A stretch of DNA of 64,000 nucleotides from Stercorarius parasiticus (taxonomy: Eukaryota; Chordata; Aves; Charadriiformes; Stercorariidae): assembly GCA_013396915.1 (NCBI GenBank), contig VWZL01000349.1, positions 60,111-124,110 of the forward strand. Reading direction: 5' to 3'. Below the pieces are notes generated by a model. It saw only the letters and a list, made by a program, of their open reading frames with translations, was not told where the DNA came from and made no database searches. Position numbers and translations under genes: made by a program. This document shows positions 48,001-62,349 of the stretch, in pieces (positions within the stretch are counted from its first letter, which is position 1; every line of letters starts with the position of its first letter).

Positions 48001-50248
48001 CTGAAAACCTAGTAGAAAAGTGAAAAGGGAGCTGGTGGAGGCAGAAAATTCAGTGCAAGTGCGTGCTAATACATTTTGCCCGGCTGAAAAGTCAACACTG
48101 TGAAGACACATCCATTCCCAGCGGCACCAGGGAGGATTGTTTCCTACTCTGTATTCCCCAGGTGTAATTTTAAATTACTCCCTGATGGGGCTGCCACACA
48201 CCTCCCCTGGGAGCCTGCACCACGGCCCCATGCGAAGGCACGATCCCGCCTGCTGCAGTGGATCCCAGCAGCGAGGCACAGCAGCAGGGTCAGGGAGGTG
48301 CACGTTGGGTTAGAAAACGAAGTATAAAGTCATTTTTGACAAAGAAGAAATGCTGCGTCCTTGCTGAATCGCTGTTGTTGGCTACACACCCTTTGGATAC
48401 TCGCTACTTGCAGGCAAAACACAAAGCCAAGGATATTTGTTTAAAACCCACAGGCGGACATTGTGATTCTATTAAAAAAAATACAACTGGCATTAATTCT
48501 AAAAACTTCCCACCACTGGGACTGGGATTCAAAACCAGCACTGGGCAGTGAGGCCAAAACACACTCAGAGCAGACGCCTGCAAAAGATTCCAAGGGAAAT
48601 TAGTTATGTGGGTTTTATAACAAAAATAAAATAAAATCCAACGTTTATAAAGGAAAAAAAAAAAAGAAAAAAAAAATGCAGCTTCCCTAGGAGACAGTGT
48701 TGTGAACACCCTTTGCTGATAATTCAAGACCTGTCCGGATCCGAGGCTTTATTGGTTCCCTGGGCTGGTCGGTGTGTGCAGCGAGGTGGAAGGGAAACGT
48801 GAACCCCAAGCAGCAGCAGCCTCCCCCCATCCTCAGGGCCAGCAGGGAAGGGGTACTCCATCCATCCCCTGCCACACCACCAGCTTCAGAGAGCTGCAGG
48901 CAGGCAGAGTCCCTGGGCTTTGACTGCTCTGTTTCTCCCCAGACAAGGCCAGAGTGGGCTAAAGCTGGATGACCAACTGGAGTTACAGAAAGCCCCAGAT
49001 TCCCTTCTTCTTGTGTGCTGAAGTCTGCCTTATACCATAAACTTATTTTTTTCCTAAGTAATTTTTTTGTAGCTGACTCACATGGAGCTTCTGCCAGGAA
49101 TTTTTATAATTAGTGAATTAGAGCAAGGTTTTGCCTGTGCATGCCTGACAACATCTGCTGATTTAAGCGAGCTGTGTTCAAAACCTTGCAGAGCGCTCGA
49201 AGAGGGTGGCTGAGCACAGCCCTTCCTCCCAACGGCACGGCTGACGGGGCTCTTGCCAGGCTGGTACCAAACATGCTGCTCCTCCTGCAGAGAGCTTTGC
49301 AGCTCCTAATCCATGTTTTGAGGGGAAGGAGATAAGCTGGAACAAAGTCCAAAGGACACTGGAGAAGGGAGAGGGAAGCTAGCTGCCTCTTGACTTAGCA
49401 AACCTCTTGCAGGAGCATCCCTGTGACAGCATCCGCAGCTATGCGCCTCTCCATCAAGCTGCATAGTTGCAAAGCCATCATGCGTCACATCTTCCTTAGA
49501 GACAGACGATGGTATAGAGTTCCATAAAACCACAGAAAAAATAACTTCCTCGACCTCTTTCTTCGATGGACACAGGAGCTATTTTGCAAGCGAGGCTCCA
49601 ACACACAACAGTGGTCCAACCTAAAGATCAAATGCAACCCACGTTCAGATAAGCCAAAAGCAGACATCTGGCATTAGCAGCCCAAACTGCACACAAGGTC
49701 CTTCCTGGATGATCCAAAAACCTCCCACTTTCTGCTACAGGTCAGAAAAGCAAACGAATGACCACCTTCAGGATCGAGCTATTCGATGTCCTCCCTGTAA
49801 GGTTTGCCACAGAGCGATGCTTGTACCCTCTGTACACAAATCCTTACTCACCCAGTCCTGTAATTCATACCATATTACTTCTGAAGGGCTGCATTACAAA
49901 AATATTACAGTTGCCAAGCCCTAAAAAGCTAGGATGTGCTGGAAATAAGTTTTCTCTGTAGCTTTAATCTGGTCCACTTGCATAGGGTCTTTACACCATG
50001 GCCACATACCACGTGTGCATACAGTCCTGACGCAGTTAGTACCGAGAATAGAAGATGCTCAACAAGTGAGGAATTATCGAGTTTTGGTTTTTGACTGGTT
50101 GCTCATGCGCGGCACGCAGCCCTCTTCACTTCACACTTTTCATGTCCTGCTCCAAGGCAAAAATGAAGGCATCTTGCCACTGCAGACTGGGATACTTCTC
50201 AAACGATCATGAATTTATTTTCATAAAATCCTAGAGGACTACATTCAT

Positions 50249-50330
50249 AACACCTCTGGTTTATAGCTGAAGAAAAAAGGCACAGAGAAGCTCTGGGCTT
50301 CCGGTTCCACAATCAGCCTACAGCTCCCTT
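50249..50330 (-). repeat. MIR-like SINE relic (reverse orientation)
   Basis: TTTATAGCTGAAGAAAAAAG followed by GCACAGAGAAG and a CCACAATCAGCC-like end follows the order of the reverse-complemented MIR consensus. Confidence 0.45.
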
Positions 50331-51798
50331 TTTAAAAAATAAATAGCACCGAGCGGCATTTTAAATGTTCGACTTACAACTTCCCAAGAGATCATGTGCA
50401 GCAGGAACACCCAGCACTTTGCAACTCAACCCTCAGCCTGGGGACCCAGGAAATCGAGTCCCTGGTTGTGCACGAAAAACAATTTACCCGGCGCCATACA
50501 CGAGCCCTGCAGCAGAAGCAGAGCAGCAATTCCCTCTCCTTCACCATCACTTTACTCCCTCTATTTTTCCATGACCTGCCTCACTCCCTTCTCTCCAAAC
50601 CCTGCACCATGCAGGGCAGACGTCCTACACACGCAACCCCATCCTTTGCTGGGCTGCCTCCACAGCCCCTGAGCCGTGAGGGCAGGGGTACCATGGAAAA
50701 AACCAATACGTGATCCCATAATTAGAAACCGCATCGTAACGCATACAGGGGGCTCAATTAAGGTTGCAGAGGAATACTGTAAATTGGATGCACATTTCTT
50801 GTTCCATTTTACTGCCTTTTTTTTTTTTTTTCCCTCCCCCTTATTTGGCTTTGGCTGCACTTCAGATTAAGCTCCTAATAAGGGCTGGAGTTGGACGAGA
50901 TTTTTCATCCCATCAGATTGCAGCTTTCCAAGCCATTGAAATGAGATGAGAGCTCAACTTGAATTTTCAATAGTTTGGCCCAAAGGCAAGGGTGTTAACA
51001 ACAGGCCCGCCAACACCTTCTCTATGAGAAATGTCTGAAAACATGTCTGCACATCAAATACTGCTCAGGCTCTGGTAGACAAAAGCCACAAGGCTAACAT
51101 CTCAAATCCACCACTAACTCGCTCAGCCAGTTCTCCTGTCAGTAAAGCTCATTTTCTCTGAAAATCCAGAGAACCTCTATATTCTCTCTAGGAAAACTGG
51201 TTTTCCCCCCAACAACCCTAAAACCTGTTGTGGTTTCATTATGACATGGCAAGGCCAGGGATAAGGAGAGATCAGGTAAATCAGGCGGACATATAGGAAG
51301 CAGACACACGCCAGTTCACCCAACACAGTCTACGTAAATGATGCACATCACTAAAATACCACTCTGACATGAGGCTTTCTTTTCCTTCTTAAAATTTCTT
51401 TGTTGTTGTTTTTTTCTTAGTTATAACAAGCTATTTTTTTTGATCTGCACACTACGATCATGTTAAAGGGTTAGCCCAAATCCTAAAAGCAAGGAAGATA
51501 CGATAAAATTGAAACGCATCCCCAGTACCAGAGGAAGCAGATGGTGGCGGGCATGGCTGTGGGATGCAGGAGGGTGGGTTTCCTCTCCCGTCTTGCCCCC
51601 TTTAGTAACCACATCCCGCTTTATGGTACCCAGCAGAGCACAAAGGCCGGCAAAGGCAGGACCTGCCACAGGCTCCAGCCTGGGCAGACCCCAAACCACC
51701 CCAATTTTGAAGCTGCCCTTGCTCAAAGATTTTTTTTAACTAAAACCTCTGACTTTAGCAGTCTTTACCAAAATAAAAATGTCATACTACAACTCTCT

Positions 51799-51818
51799 CA
51801 GAATCATAGAATGGTTTA
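51799..51818 (-). repeat. Possible CR1 LINE 3'-end scrap
   Basis: CAGAATCATAGAATGGTTTA matches the reverse complement of the CR1 terminal sequence typical of bird genomes. The match stops after about 20 bp, so it may be a heavily truncated copy or chance. Confidence 0.35.
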
Positions 51819-53049
51819 AGTCCTCAGGCCACTCCTGCCTAAATGTACAAGCCTAAAGCACATCACAAAGATGAGCTTTTCACCTTCACATCACTGCGCT
51901 GGTGGAGGAGGGCTTTAACCAAAACCTCTGCTGGTTCCCTGAATACATTTTTGTTTTTCAAATGTTGAAGTATATTTTCTTGAGGACATGAATACTTTGG
52001 CTTCCCTGCCACCAAAATCCTTCCTAATTCACATTTCTAGCGTGGTGGGTCTGAAGAGCAGCCATAGCCATCTGCTCCTGCCAGCACTGGCGACAGCAGG
52101 GCAGTGCAGGGACGGCGCTCCCCTCCTTTTGATGACAAACGATAGAGAAAAGGAACGATGGTTTCTTGATCTGCATCCAAGGGAATGTAACCCTGCTAGA
52201 GTGCCTGGCAGGGCATCAACAGCAATGGAAATTTCAGCTTTCAAAGAACAGAAATAAGACTCAAGAAGCGGGTGGGGAGATCCTGCAGCAGCAGAGGTGC
52301 CACTAATCCGACAGATTGTTTTACAAACTCACGCTTCTCTCCAATGAAATTATATCCTCTGCAGAAAAATCATCTGGCTCCAACCTCTTTTGCTAAGTGG
52401 AGTGTAAACAGAATAGAAAAGAGCTCATACCTGAGCAGAAATTGGTCTCGGATGGGCCACGACAGGCAGGAGAGTGGAGGGATGGCAGCCAAACCACTGG
52501 GATTTTGCTCTTTTCTTCAGACGGCTCTTGCAGGATCACTGAACCCCACCAAGCAAACAAGACTTGTCCAACACAACAGGCGAGCGCTGGCCAAGCCGAC
52601 GCAGTGGCCTCTGCTCGCTGCAAGAGGAAGAAGAGCACAGCGCGGGGCGGAGAAGAGCATGGTGATTCCTGCAAAAAGGTCTGGACTTGATTACGCTTAC
52701 TTTCTTTAGTTAAGCAAGAGGGGGGAAAACCCTGTAGTGTTCTTTGGAGGCTCTTAACAGGGAAGCTGGAGTGAAACTCTTCATTCACCCGACTAGCTGA
52801 ACAACCGCCTCTGTGCAGACGTTGCTCCCACCCATACCCATTTCTCGGTCGGTAGATGCTTTCACCATCAGAAACAAGAAACACTGAAAATGCGCGAGTA
52901 AATGGCAGTTCCCAACTTTCAAACCAGAAGGTCTCTGGCAGCTCTGTGTCAATGCGACATACCCTCCAGGGGAACTACACACGGGTTCGTACAGCTTGAA
53001 GCTCTAAATGAAGCGAATGCTGTTAGTAATGGTGCAGAAAAACAGAACA

Positions 53050-53110
53050 AAATTGCAAGACAAGTGATTGCCCAAGCTCACATAAGGCAGGGGTTTTCCT
53101 CTTCTACCTC
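53050..53110 (-). repeat. Possible MIR-like relic
   Basis: AAGTGATTGCCCAAGCTCAC followed by ATAAGGCAGGG resembles reversed MIR sequence (the AACTTGCCCAAGGTCAC region). It is short and uncertain. Confidence 0.3.
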
Positions 53111-53739
53111 TGTGGCACAATGTCTAATTTGCTCAGCTACAGAGTTTCATTTATTTTTACAGGGTTCACGTTCTCGACATCTCTCTGGCGATGAGCCCAC
53201 TGCACCAACACCCCACGCATCACCGGTGGGCTCTGTCCGGTCTTCAACTATTGCGAGGCTGGTTCTAATTATTTAACAAGAGGAGGAAACCGGCAGGCAC
53301 AGCGTGCCTTTGCCCCCCATTTGTATGCCACTAAGTGGCTGAAGGGCAAAGCACCGTCCGGTGCATGAGTCGCTCAGAGCCAGGCACCGTCTCACCAGCT
53401 GCAGAGGTTCAGAGCGAACATCCACACGGATGATGATTCACATACACACACACCAATGCCTTTTCTGTGACAGCATGCACTCCTGCACAAGGCTGGTTCA
53501 TCCTCAGGGCCAGCAAATGCCGTGCGAGAAGCGCTCATGGAACAGCAAAGGCAAATGTGCAACTGTGCTAATTGCTGGAGTAATTAAAAAGTAAAAGATC
53601 AAACTAAAGACCAGAAGTCTGAGCATCAGCAAAGAACCACTTTCCTTCTCAGGAGCTGCCTCTCAAATGTATGTCCTCACCAAGAACCTCCTGTGCTGAG
53701 CCACCTCCCCGGGCCTGAACAACTGTTCGAGCAGATGAC

Positions 53740-54010
53740 AAAAAAAAGTCAGTAATTTTTCTTTCCAATAGATTTCACCTTATTTTCTCTTCAGTGTGGC
53801 AGCATGAAAAGATATTTCTATTAAGCAATTGAGTTTTCCCCACAACAAACACGAACTGGCACGTTCTGAGTGTTTGGTATTTCAATCCCAATTAAGTAAA
53901 ATATTAATTGCTGCACCTAAGGCTTTCTCAGCTCCCTAAGAAGAAACAAGTTATACATACACAGATTTTCCTAGCTTTACCACCACATACTTAAGACATG
54001 GATTGAGGGA
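53740..54010. promoter_or_regulatory. Candidate intronic enhancer with paired homeodomain sites
   Basis: AT-rich non-repetitive block. CAATTAA at 53889-53895 and its reverse complement TTAATTG at 53904-53910 are separated by 8 bp; the first is part of an NKX-like CAATTAAG. Function is inferred only. Confidence 0.3.
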
Positions 54011-55548
54011 TGAATCACAACTTCAAATTCTTCATTACTAAGCTTGGCAATCAACACTGCCACTTTCTGGCAGAGAAACCCTAAAAATCCCTGATCTTCA
54101 CCCGTGATGTCATCTGCAAACATTTATGACCTGTGGGGTGCTCCTGTCCTGCAACTCCTTCGCTGCTGGCGGTGCTGGGGCGAGGAGGGGTTCATCCCTG
54201 CACCTGGCAGGTCTCCGCCACGGAAGCAGCTGGGTAACAGGATTTGTTCTGGATAATCCCCACTCCAGCTCTCGGGAGCCGAGGGGAGGAAGCAGCCGGA
54301 GACGCACTCAGCGAGAGATGGCAGCTACCATAGTAGCCAGCTTTTATACAACTTATTCTCCCCCAGCCATGCCAGGTGTAAATCATGTCTCCAGTTTCAA
54401 GCCCCAAGAAGAAAAGGCAGCATCATGAAGACAGAAAGGCGGCATGTGAACTCTTGCACACTGACATCAGGGTGATGGGCATCCCTATAACCAGGCAGGC
54501 AGATGCCCAGCCCCAAGCTTTCAGCATGTTTTATCGCAGGTTTAACACCCAACCCGGTCAGTTGGTTTGGGACAGTGACCGAATCCAAGTGACAAACTCC
54601 TGCCCACCTGCTTTGGTCCTCTCTCCTATGAGCAGTCTACCAAATACCAGCTGCATGAGCCTGGCTGGAATAAATGCTTTTGCATAAAGAAGGTGAGGTT
54701 CCCCAATCTTGGCCCAAAGGCCAGCAGCACACCTTCACGTCGCCTGGACAGACCTCCAGCTGCAGCAGCAAAGAGATAGGTGACTGTGAGCAAGTCAAAC
54801 ATGGCCAGGGCTCCTGCCAAGCCACCGGGGCAGAAGCAGCCACAAGGATGAAACTAAGGACCAGCCGCTGGCAGGGAAGAGCTCTACAAGCTCACGGCCA
54901 GGCAAAGTGTGTCACCTCACAGCAGGCACAGCCATGGAAGAGGTCTCTGCTTGCCTTCCCATTCCAGATCCCAAACCTCTGTGCCTGCAAGGCTGGAGGC
55001 ATCTCCTCCAGCCTGGTTTGTCACTAACCACGGGTACCTATCCTCTCCCCACAGGGTGAGGGGAACGTCTCTTTAGATAACCAACTGTACGGCAAAGACC
55101 ATCTTCTTCTCATGCAGCTGTTTGAACAAGGCCCAGCACTACAGACCCTGAGCCGTCGGTGGAGCGGTAAGCTATGCCTAGGGTTATTATTTTAATAATT
55201 AGAGGGATGGCCACAGACAGAGGTGGTATTCTGTGGCCTCTTAACCTAGAGAGTTACTAGGTTTTATGCAGACGACTCCACTTTTTCAGCTGTGAAGACT
55301 GCAGCAAATCCTCATGGAGAAAAACATCAAAAAGAGGACGCTGGATGCGGCCCAACGGAGGGCTGCTGCTAGGCCAGCCCAAGCCAAAAAACAACATAAA
55401 ACATGCAGGGTTCACAGGGCGTTTCATTTTCAAAATGGAGTAAAATCTGGAGCCTTCCTGTGATTCAAAGCCAGTCTGCCTGGAGCAAAGTGACTTTCCA
55501 GGCAAGGAATTGCTCTGCTCCCCTCTCCAGCCTGGTCCTCACGCCTCT

Positions 55549-55596
55549 CCATCCATCCATCCATCCACCCACCCACCCATCCATCCCTCCCTCCCT
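55549..55596. repeat. (CCAT)n / (CCCA)n / (CCCT)n compound microsatellite
   Basis: Runs of CCAT, then CCCA, then CCAT and CCCT units; an imperfect tetranucleotide array with pyrimidine-rich plus strand. Confidence 0.9.
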
Positions 55597-58500
55597 CTGC
55601 TCTCCCACGCTCACTGACCCTCTGCCAAGACAGCTCTTCCCAATATAGGCGGCTCTCCCCAACATACCACATCACCATCTTTCCACCTCGGGAGCCACTG
55701 GCCCCACGCAGCCGGCAGGGACGTGCCTGCAGGGAAAGGCAGGGACAGCCACCTACCCTTCCGCTTCACAACGTGGCGATTAACCGGCTTGAAAACTGCC
55801 TCTCTAGGCAAAAACCTGTCCTGGGAGCAACTGGGGCGGCAGACATCTACTTTGTGCACCACCTAAGAGATAAACACCTTCTGCCAAGTGGGGCCCTGGA
55901 TGCTCCTGTCACACACAATAATTAAACCATCAGTCAAAGACACAGCACATTACCACAGTCGGAGGTGGATAAGGGAATCAAATCGTTCTACTTCAATCTC
56001 TGCAGCTAAATGAAACCTAAAGCAGGTCACATCTAAGGAGGAAAAAAGTGAGAGACTTATAAAGAATCAAGAAATCTCATTTAACAGTCGGCTTTCCCAG
56101 TGTTTGCCAAGAAAGCAAGAAAACCAAAGACAGAGAGTGCCTAAGCGAGCCAGGATCAGGCCAGCAAGAGGACAGAAAGGCACGGAGGGCCTTGACCGTC
56201 AAGAAGCATTGCAACAAACGTGGCCAGCAGGTCTTTGAAGACAAGGGGGAGGCAAAATCGCTGTCACAGCAGCCCATAGCTTTTTCCATTCCTTTAAAAA
56301 AGAAAGGAGTCAAAGCTGTGCCATACTTTAGCACTTAAGTATTCCCTGCCCTCAGTTTCCCACCGTCTGTACTACTCTCTGAAAGTCCCCGTCTCATTTA
56401 ATTTATTGCTGTGTGCCTTCGCCAGTACCAAAGACCTAAATATCAGGAATCGTGGTGGGAGGCATCCAGCTGCTACGACCCATTGTAGGAATAAAACCTA
56501 TTTGTGCAAACTTGCATTGAGAAAGCCGGGCAGCAAATCTTCCTGCGAAGAACTTCCCATGCTTTCAGATTAGCAGATCAAGCTGCAGGCATTAAGACCT
56601 TTTCCCCTTCTATATCTGTGAAATCCAGCGCTTAGGACACAAAAATGGCTCTTTTCTAACCCTGGAACGAACCGATTTTGGAAGCACGACAGCGGCAGCA
56701 GCGGGGGGCAATGGCTGTGGCGACGGCAGGCAGGGAAGCTGAGCACGACCAGGGGCTCGAGTTCACGCGCTGCGTGGGGCTGGTGAGATGGGGCTGTTCC
56801 TGGGGGACTGGGACCAGTAAATCCCGGCTTTGTCAGCTGCAGATCCCTGTTCTGGTCACTCATCCAGCCCCCAGACCCCTCTCGCGTCAGTTTTGCTGCC
56901 CATCGGACGAAGACAGCAGGACTTCCCTATAATGCATGCAGCCATTTGCAAAGCTCCCGAGCACAGATTACAGGGAAGAGCTCGTTAGAAGCAGCCTGTA
57001 ATGTAACAGTGATGCGGCCTCTGCCTTACAGCCACAACCCAGGATTTAAAAGGGAGCACCCTAAAAAATAAGCTTGTAGAATCATCAACGTCTCAGAAGG
57101 AAATAAGCACAGCTCCCTGCCCTCTCAAAACACCAGCTATCAGTTGATAAAAGAAGAGCATTCCTGCAAGCTAAACACCCAGGCAGTACTTGCAAGGCAG
57201 GATTTGTAGACTGGTGCCCTTGTATTTGCTCGGAGAGCAACAGAACAGCAGCCAGAAAAACTTGGAGGGGGTGAAGAACATTTCTAACACCCTGGTGATC
57301 TGTCTGATGCTCAAACCCCATCAGACCCAAGTACATGTGCAAGGATCACAGCGCTGCTGTTGCCCAGGCACCAGGCTGTGTTTGCAGGGGCAAACAGAGG
57401 GGTGGGGGGGTCTGTTGGTGAGGCTGGAGGCACCTGCAGGCTCTTGGACTCTCTCACTTCTCAGGGTCGGAAACAGTCACGCAAGGGCAGTTTCATCTGC
57501 TTCACAGCTCCGACAGCAAACCTGGGAATTGTCTTCTCCTTCCCATGCCATCACACACCATTTTACCCTTGCTGTCTTCCTCCCGGCTCAGTTTAAGTTG
57601 TCTTATTCCTCCACACAACAGCAGCAGCCAAGCAAGGAGAGGACAACGCGGGATTCATCTGGGACCTCCAGCGAGGGCTGGGCAAGTGGATGCTGAACTG
57701 CAAACGAACCAGCGCAGCCCACAACTGAAACTCTCCGTGCCCACCTCCAGCCCAGCATGCAACCTTTTAACTAGCAGTGAGCAGGAGGGAACGGAGCTGA
57801 GATCCCTGGCAACGCTAATAAAATCACTGTTTCTCCTTTACTGGGGAGAGGAAGAATAATCCTTTTGAACTATCAAAGTGGGGGAGAACTAACATCTGTT
57901 CAGATTCAACTGCTTGGGTCTCACTGTTTTAGCTCCAACTCTTTCCTGAAGGGTGGGAAAGGTCTCTAAGCTTTTATTCAAAGGCTTTGCCCTTAAACAG
58001 GGCCTTTCAGCAGAAGATCGCGGAGCACCTTACAGGCATTTAATTAAAACTTACAACCCGCCCTGGCGAGGGAGGGATTAAGAACAGGCCCCCGGCTCAA
58101 ACAGCAGCTCACCAGCATAAGCATCTCTTTCTCCCGTACGACTGAGGTGTTTGGCTCAGTTGCAAGGTCCCAGTCTCATCAAGCTACTAAATACACCCCA
58201 AACAGCACGGAGCCTCCGGAGAGCCGTCAGAGCAGAAGGGAGAGGCCGGGAGCACACTGCAACGTGATGGGATGGGTGGGCAGGAGCTCCTCTCCGCCAA
58301 CCAAGCCAGAGCAAGGAGATGGGTTCAGCTTGTGCTGGAGACACAAAACCGTGGTTTGTTACCCCTCTGCAATTTAAATACTACACATTCCCAAAGCATG
58401 GCATTACTGGGGACCAATTCATCCACCTAACAGCCCTGGGAAGTTGATAAAATGGAAACCATTTTTTTTTTTTTAACCCCCCCTTGGTTACCTATAGGGT

Positions 58501-61500
58501 GAGACTTTTGCTGGTTGAATTAAATCTATTTAAACAAAAGTAAGTTCAGACATCTGCCTTTGCACAGTGTCAGCTGCGAGAAATGAGCTAACATCCAGAT
58601 GCAGTGGCATGTCAGGATTAGCCCAGGCTAGGGCAGGAATGCTTCCATGTATGGAAAAATATTGGAGCAGTGAAACCATAAGCTTGGAGCAGAGCAAAGT
58701 GAGAGGCCCTGTCAATGAAGCTGCAGGCTCAGGTTTAGAGGATTTAGCAGCTCAGATCCGCCGTAAGATCCTCAGCACATATTACAATAAATTTCACACT
58801 TTTTCCAAAAGGGACTCCCACAGCAATGCTGCGAGTGGCGAGGGTGAGATCCTACACCCGTCTGTTTGCTCTGGAAGCGGGGCTCGGACCGTTGGGTACC
58901 ATTAACGCTCCCCACACTGGGCACAAGCTGGGGCGTTGATGGAGAGGTTCTGGCGAGTACAAGGCTGCTGCTGCTCGTACTCGCCTGCCTGCCCATCCCT
59001 TGGCAGCCACCTTCTGCACAGCAGGATTTCTAAAAGCCAGCTCAGAGCTGGCATGCTGGACGAAGCAGTGGCAGTTGAAAAGACAAGGCTGAGCTGAAAC
59101 AGCGTGGCTGGGGATCTGGGATGCGCTTCTGCCAACAGCACGGCAAGGGCAGCGACTGCCGAGGCACAGGGAGAGAGCTGGGGCAGTATTCTCTTCAACT
59201 GGCCCAGCACAAATCAAGAGGGCTCATTTGTCAGCATCCTGAGTTAACGCTAATGAAGTAATGGCTATGACTTCATTTCTCCAGTGGGAATCTCTTGGGA
59301 ACGAGGGAGAACTAGAATTTCTCTCTCCGGCTCGCTCACGCAGTTGCAATTCATTTCAGTTGCCTTCTACTCTCTTCTGCAAACATTACCTAATTCTCAC
59401 CCAGATTCTTAAATCCATGCATTGAAACATAAAACAACTCTCCCTTCTCAGCTGTCAAAGCCCAGCCTCGCAGAGATCCCTCCTGGCAGCTTCCGACCCC
59501 CTGTGCTGGCTGCCACCCCCTCCCGGGGGCTGGCCACACCAAGCCCCTCTCGTATCTGAGGATGCCACCAGCTATTTTTTATGTCTCAGACACGAAATAA
59601 AAATCTTGGCAAATTCACTTTAAATAGGGACCTTTGGACCTTTTCTCCATTAAAATATTTTAACTTCAGGTTGGATTTAGCCACAGTTGGAAAGACAGAC
59701 AAAACGTTGCCGGAGGACCCTGGAGTTTCTCTCCTTGGCCAAGCAGGACAGCTTGAACTGCTGCAGACCTTCACAGGTGCAAAATACGCACAGCAACATC
59801 TCACACCACCCTGCTGCTATGGTGCTGAGTCTGCCCGAAGAGGCTGTCGAGCCTTGTCCCCCAGCAGGACCGGGTAGCCCCACTGCCTTCCGCATTACAA
59901 GCCTTTGGCTTCACAGTTTGCTCTGCCCTGGGTTTGCTTCCCAGAAGATGCTCTCCCCTCCCCATGCACCGTTCCTGGGCTCTGCAGTTGCGATGGCACC
60001 GATCATCTGAAGCGCATCCTCTACGGAGCGGATTCTCCCCAGCATCCAGGCTTGGTGCCCAGCGCTCACCTCCCCACTCGGGCTGGGAGCCAGCAACCCC
60101 CCTGGCTCGCCCGTGCCTCCTCGGGGGCTCCCGTCGCTTTGTTTTGAGGCCAGAGGGGCTTGCTGGGCTCCAGGCAGGGGGTTGATCAGATTGCAAAAGC
60201 TCCCTGACGCAACCGAAGCAGTCAGTCACTCACACTAAATAAAGACCGCAAATTCTTTACATATTAATTGTTGGTTGCAATTTTTCACAGTGTTGAAAGA
60301 CAGACGTGAGAGTATGCAGAAACCATTCCTGCATCTTTTTAGTTCCACCCTTCCATTAATTGTGTGTACTCTAAGCCAAATCAATAAGACAGCACATTTT
60401 CTTTGGAAAACCGAGATGATGAAAAGGCGATCAGCTATCACACAAGACACTCATGTTGTAATCTGAAATACTTGTATAATTCACTTTCCCACGAGAGAAT
60501 TTCATACGTCTATTTGCTTACTTCTCAACTCAGCCCGCTCCCAGCTGCTCCACTGGCCATCTCTTTACCTTGTGACCCACAGATGTAATTCTAATTGCAT
60601 TTTTCACCTACAGAGCACCAAGAGAAGCAGCAGACCCAGCCAGCAGAGAGGAAGCTGCCCTGCAGAGGTACATCAAGGCAGTGCTGGGGGAAAGCCCTCT
60701 CCCCAGCTCAACACCCCCCCCGCCCCCCAGCCGGGGCTCGTACCCCGGGAACCGAGGGGAATTAACATGCACAAAGCCCAAGTCGTAATGAATCCAAACA
60801 CCCTCCCCACACTGGCATTACTCCCCCTTTCTTAATCGTTATTATCTGGAGATGGCACGAGCACAAAGTGATCTGTCTAGAAAAATGTTTCAAATCTATC
60901 GTGCCTTACACTGTGACGTGCTATGGAACCAGTTTAGAGAATACGCACTGCTATAAAGTCGTGATTATTCAGTATTCAAGCCAGCCTGAAAGCTCAAGAG
61001 TCAGCTTGTTATTTGCTGAAAGCGGGGGGCCCGAAATTATCCGTGAATAGTTCAAAGCTGCAGTTAATTCAACATCTCTACTTTCAAAAGCATAAAAATC
61101 ACAGATTCCTGGAGTGTGTAAGCTTTTTAAAAATGACAAACTACTAACTGTCAAATCAAAGCAGCAAAGAGAAATCCACATGGCTGATAAGACAAATAGT
61201 TGCATTTTAAAGAGTAATTAAATATCACTTTGGTATATTTTGCTTGGAACTTGTTTCCCTGATAAAAAATGGGGAGGGGAAGGAGGAGGAGGAGGAAGCA
61301 ATCTGCACACACCAACGAGCTTCTCACCAAGCAAATGCTCAGCCAAGTGCTGCTCAAACTTGTTTTCTTCAATTCAGAGTTCAGCCTGCTGTATCACAGC
61401 CTCCCGTACCCTCTCAGTTTCCCTATATCCCTACATTTCACATCAAAACTCTAGCGATGAGGAGCAGACGATCAATCCGTTGAATCTGGCTTGCTGGGGA

Positions 61501-61978
61501 GGAGTGTGCATGGGGCTGGGGCAAGAATCCCCCTGGTCTGATCACCAAGAAGTGCAATATCTTCTGACTCGACTTAGATTAAAACCATACCCCAACTTCC
61601 ACGCTGGGAGCGTTGCTGAAAAAAACAGGAATGCAAAACAGAGAGCTCTACCCAGATGCAATTCAGGAGATGTGAAACCCTACCCCGGCCGCGTGAGCTA
61701 ACCCTACCGTACACCGCTTTGAAACATTAAAAGTATGTCCATGAGAGGATGAAAAAACTCACAAATTCAAAACCCCCTGGACTCTCTGAAAACCCATACC
61801 TGCTAACAATGAACTCACAATGAATTTCACACAAGCTTTCTCAGTACTAGAAAATACCTACAGGCAATGGTACAAAAGGATTGTTTCGTGTATGAAACAA
61901 GGAGACAGCTTACTGCATTTCAAACCAAAACGTTATCAAACCCCTTGAAGAAGCCACCATCTGAAAGTAAAGCAAACC

Positions 61979-61986
61979 TGACGTCA
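61979..61986. promoter_or_regulatory. CRE palindrome TGACGTCA in NXN intron 1
   Basis: A third perfect CRE octamer in the window, but outside any CpG island or recognised promoter, so less likely to be functional than the other two. Confidence 0.3.
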
Positions 61987-62349
61987 ATTTTTGGGACAGG
62001 ACTTGCAGAGCCCAGCCCAGGACCCAACCGTGTGTGATCAGGAAAAGCTCCTGCTGGTTCTTCCCACCATGGGGCCAGAAGGATTTGACGATGGAAAGAT
62101 GTCCAAGGACTTTCAGAGCTGGCCCTCACACATGGGCAATTACCGACTGAAGGATGCAATAAACAACACGGCAGATGACACATCAGCAAGACATTTAAAA
62201 TACTAGTTCTCCCCCAGGGAAAGCGCTTGGGCAGGCCACAGTTTAGATATATGGGGAAATCCAACCTCCAAGGACGTCTGTGATGTTTTCGCAACTAGTG
62301 CAGGACCTGGATTTTATACACAGCCCCCAGACTTGCTGTCTGCTGACAG

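Noticed and set aside
55549..55596. Tetranucleotide array as a functional element
   Set aside because: Imperfect CCAT/CCCA/CCCT units are typical of a neutral microsatellite.
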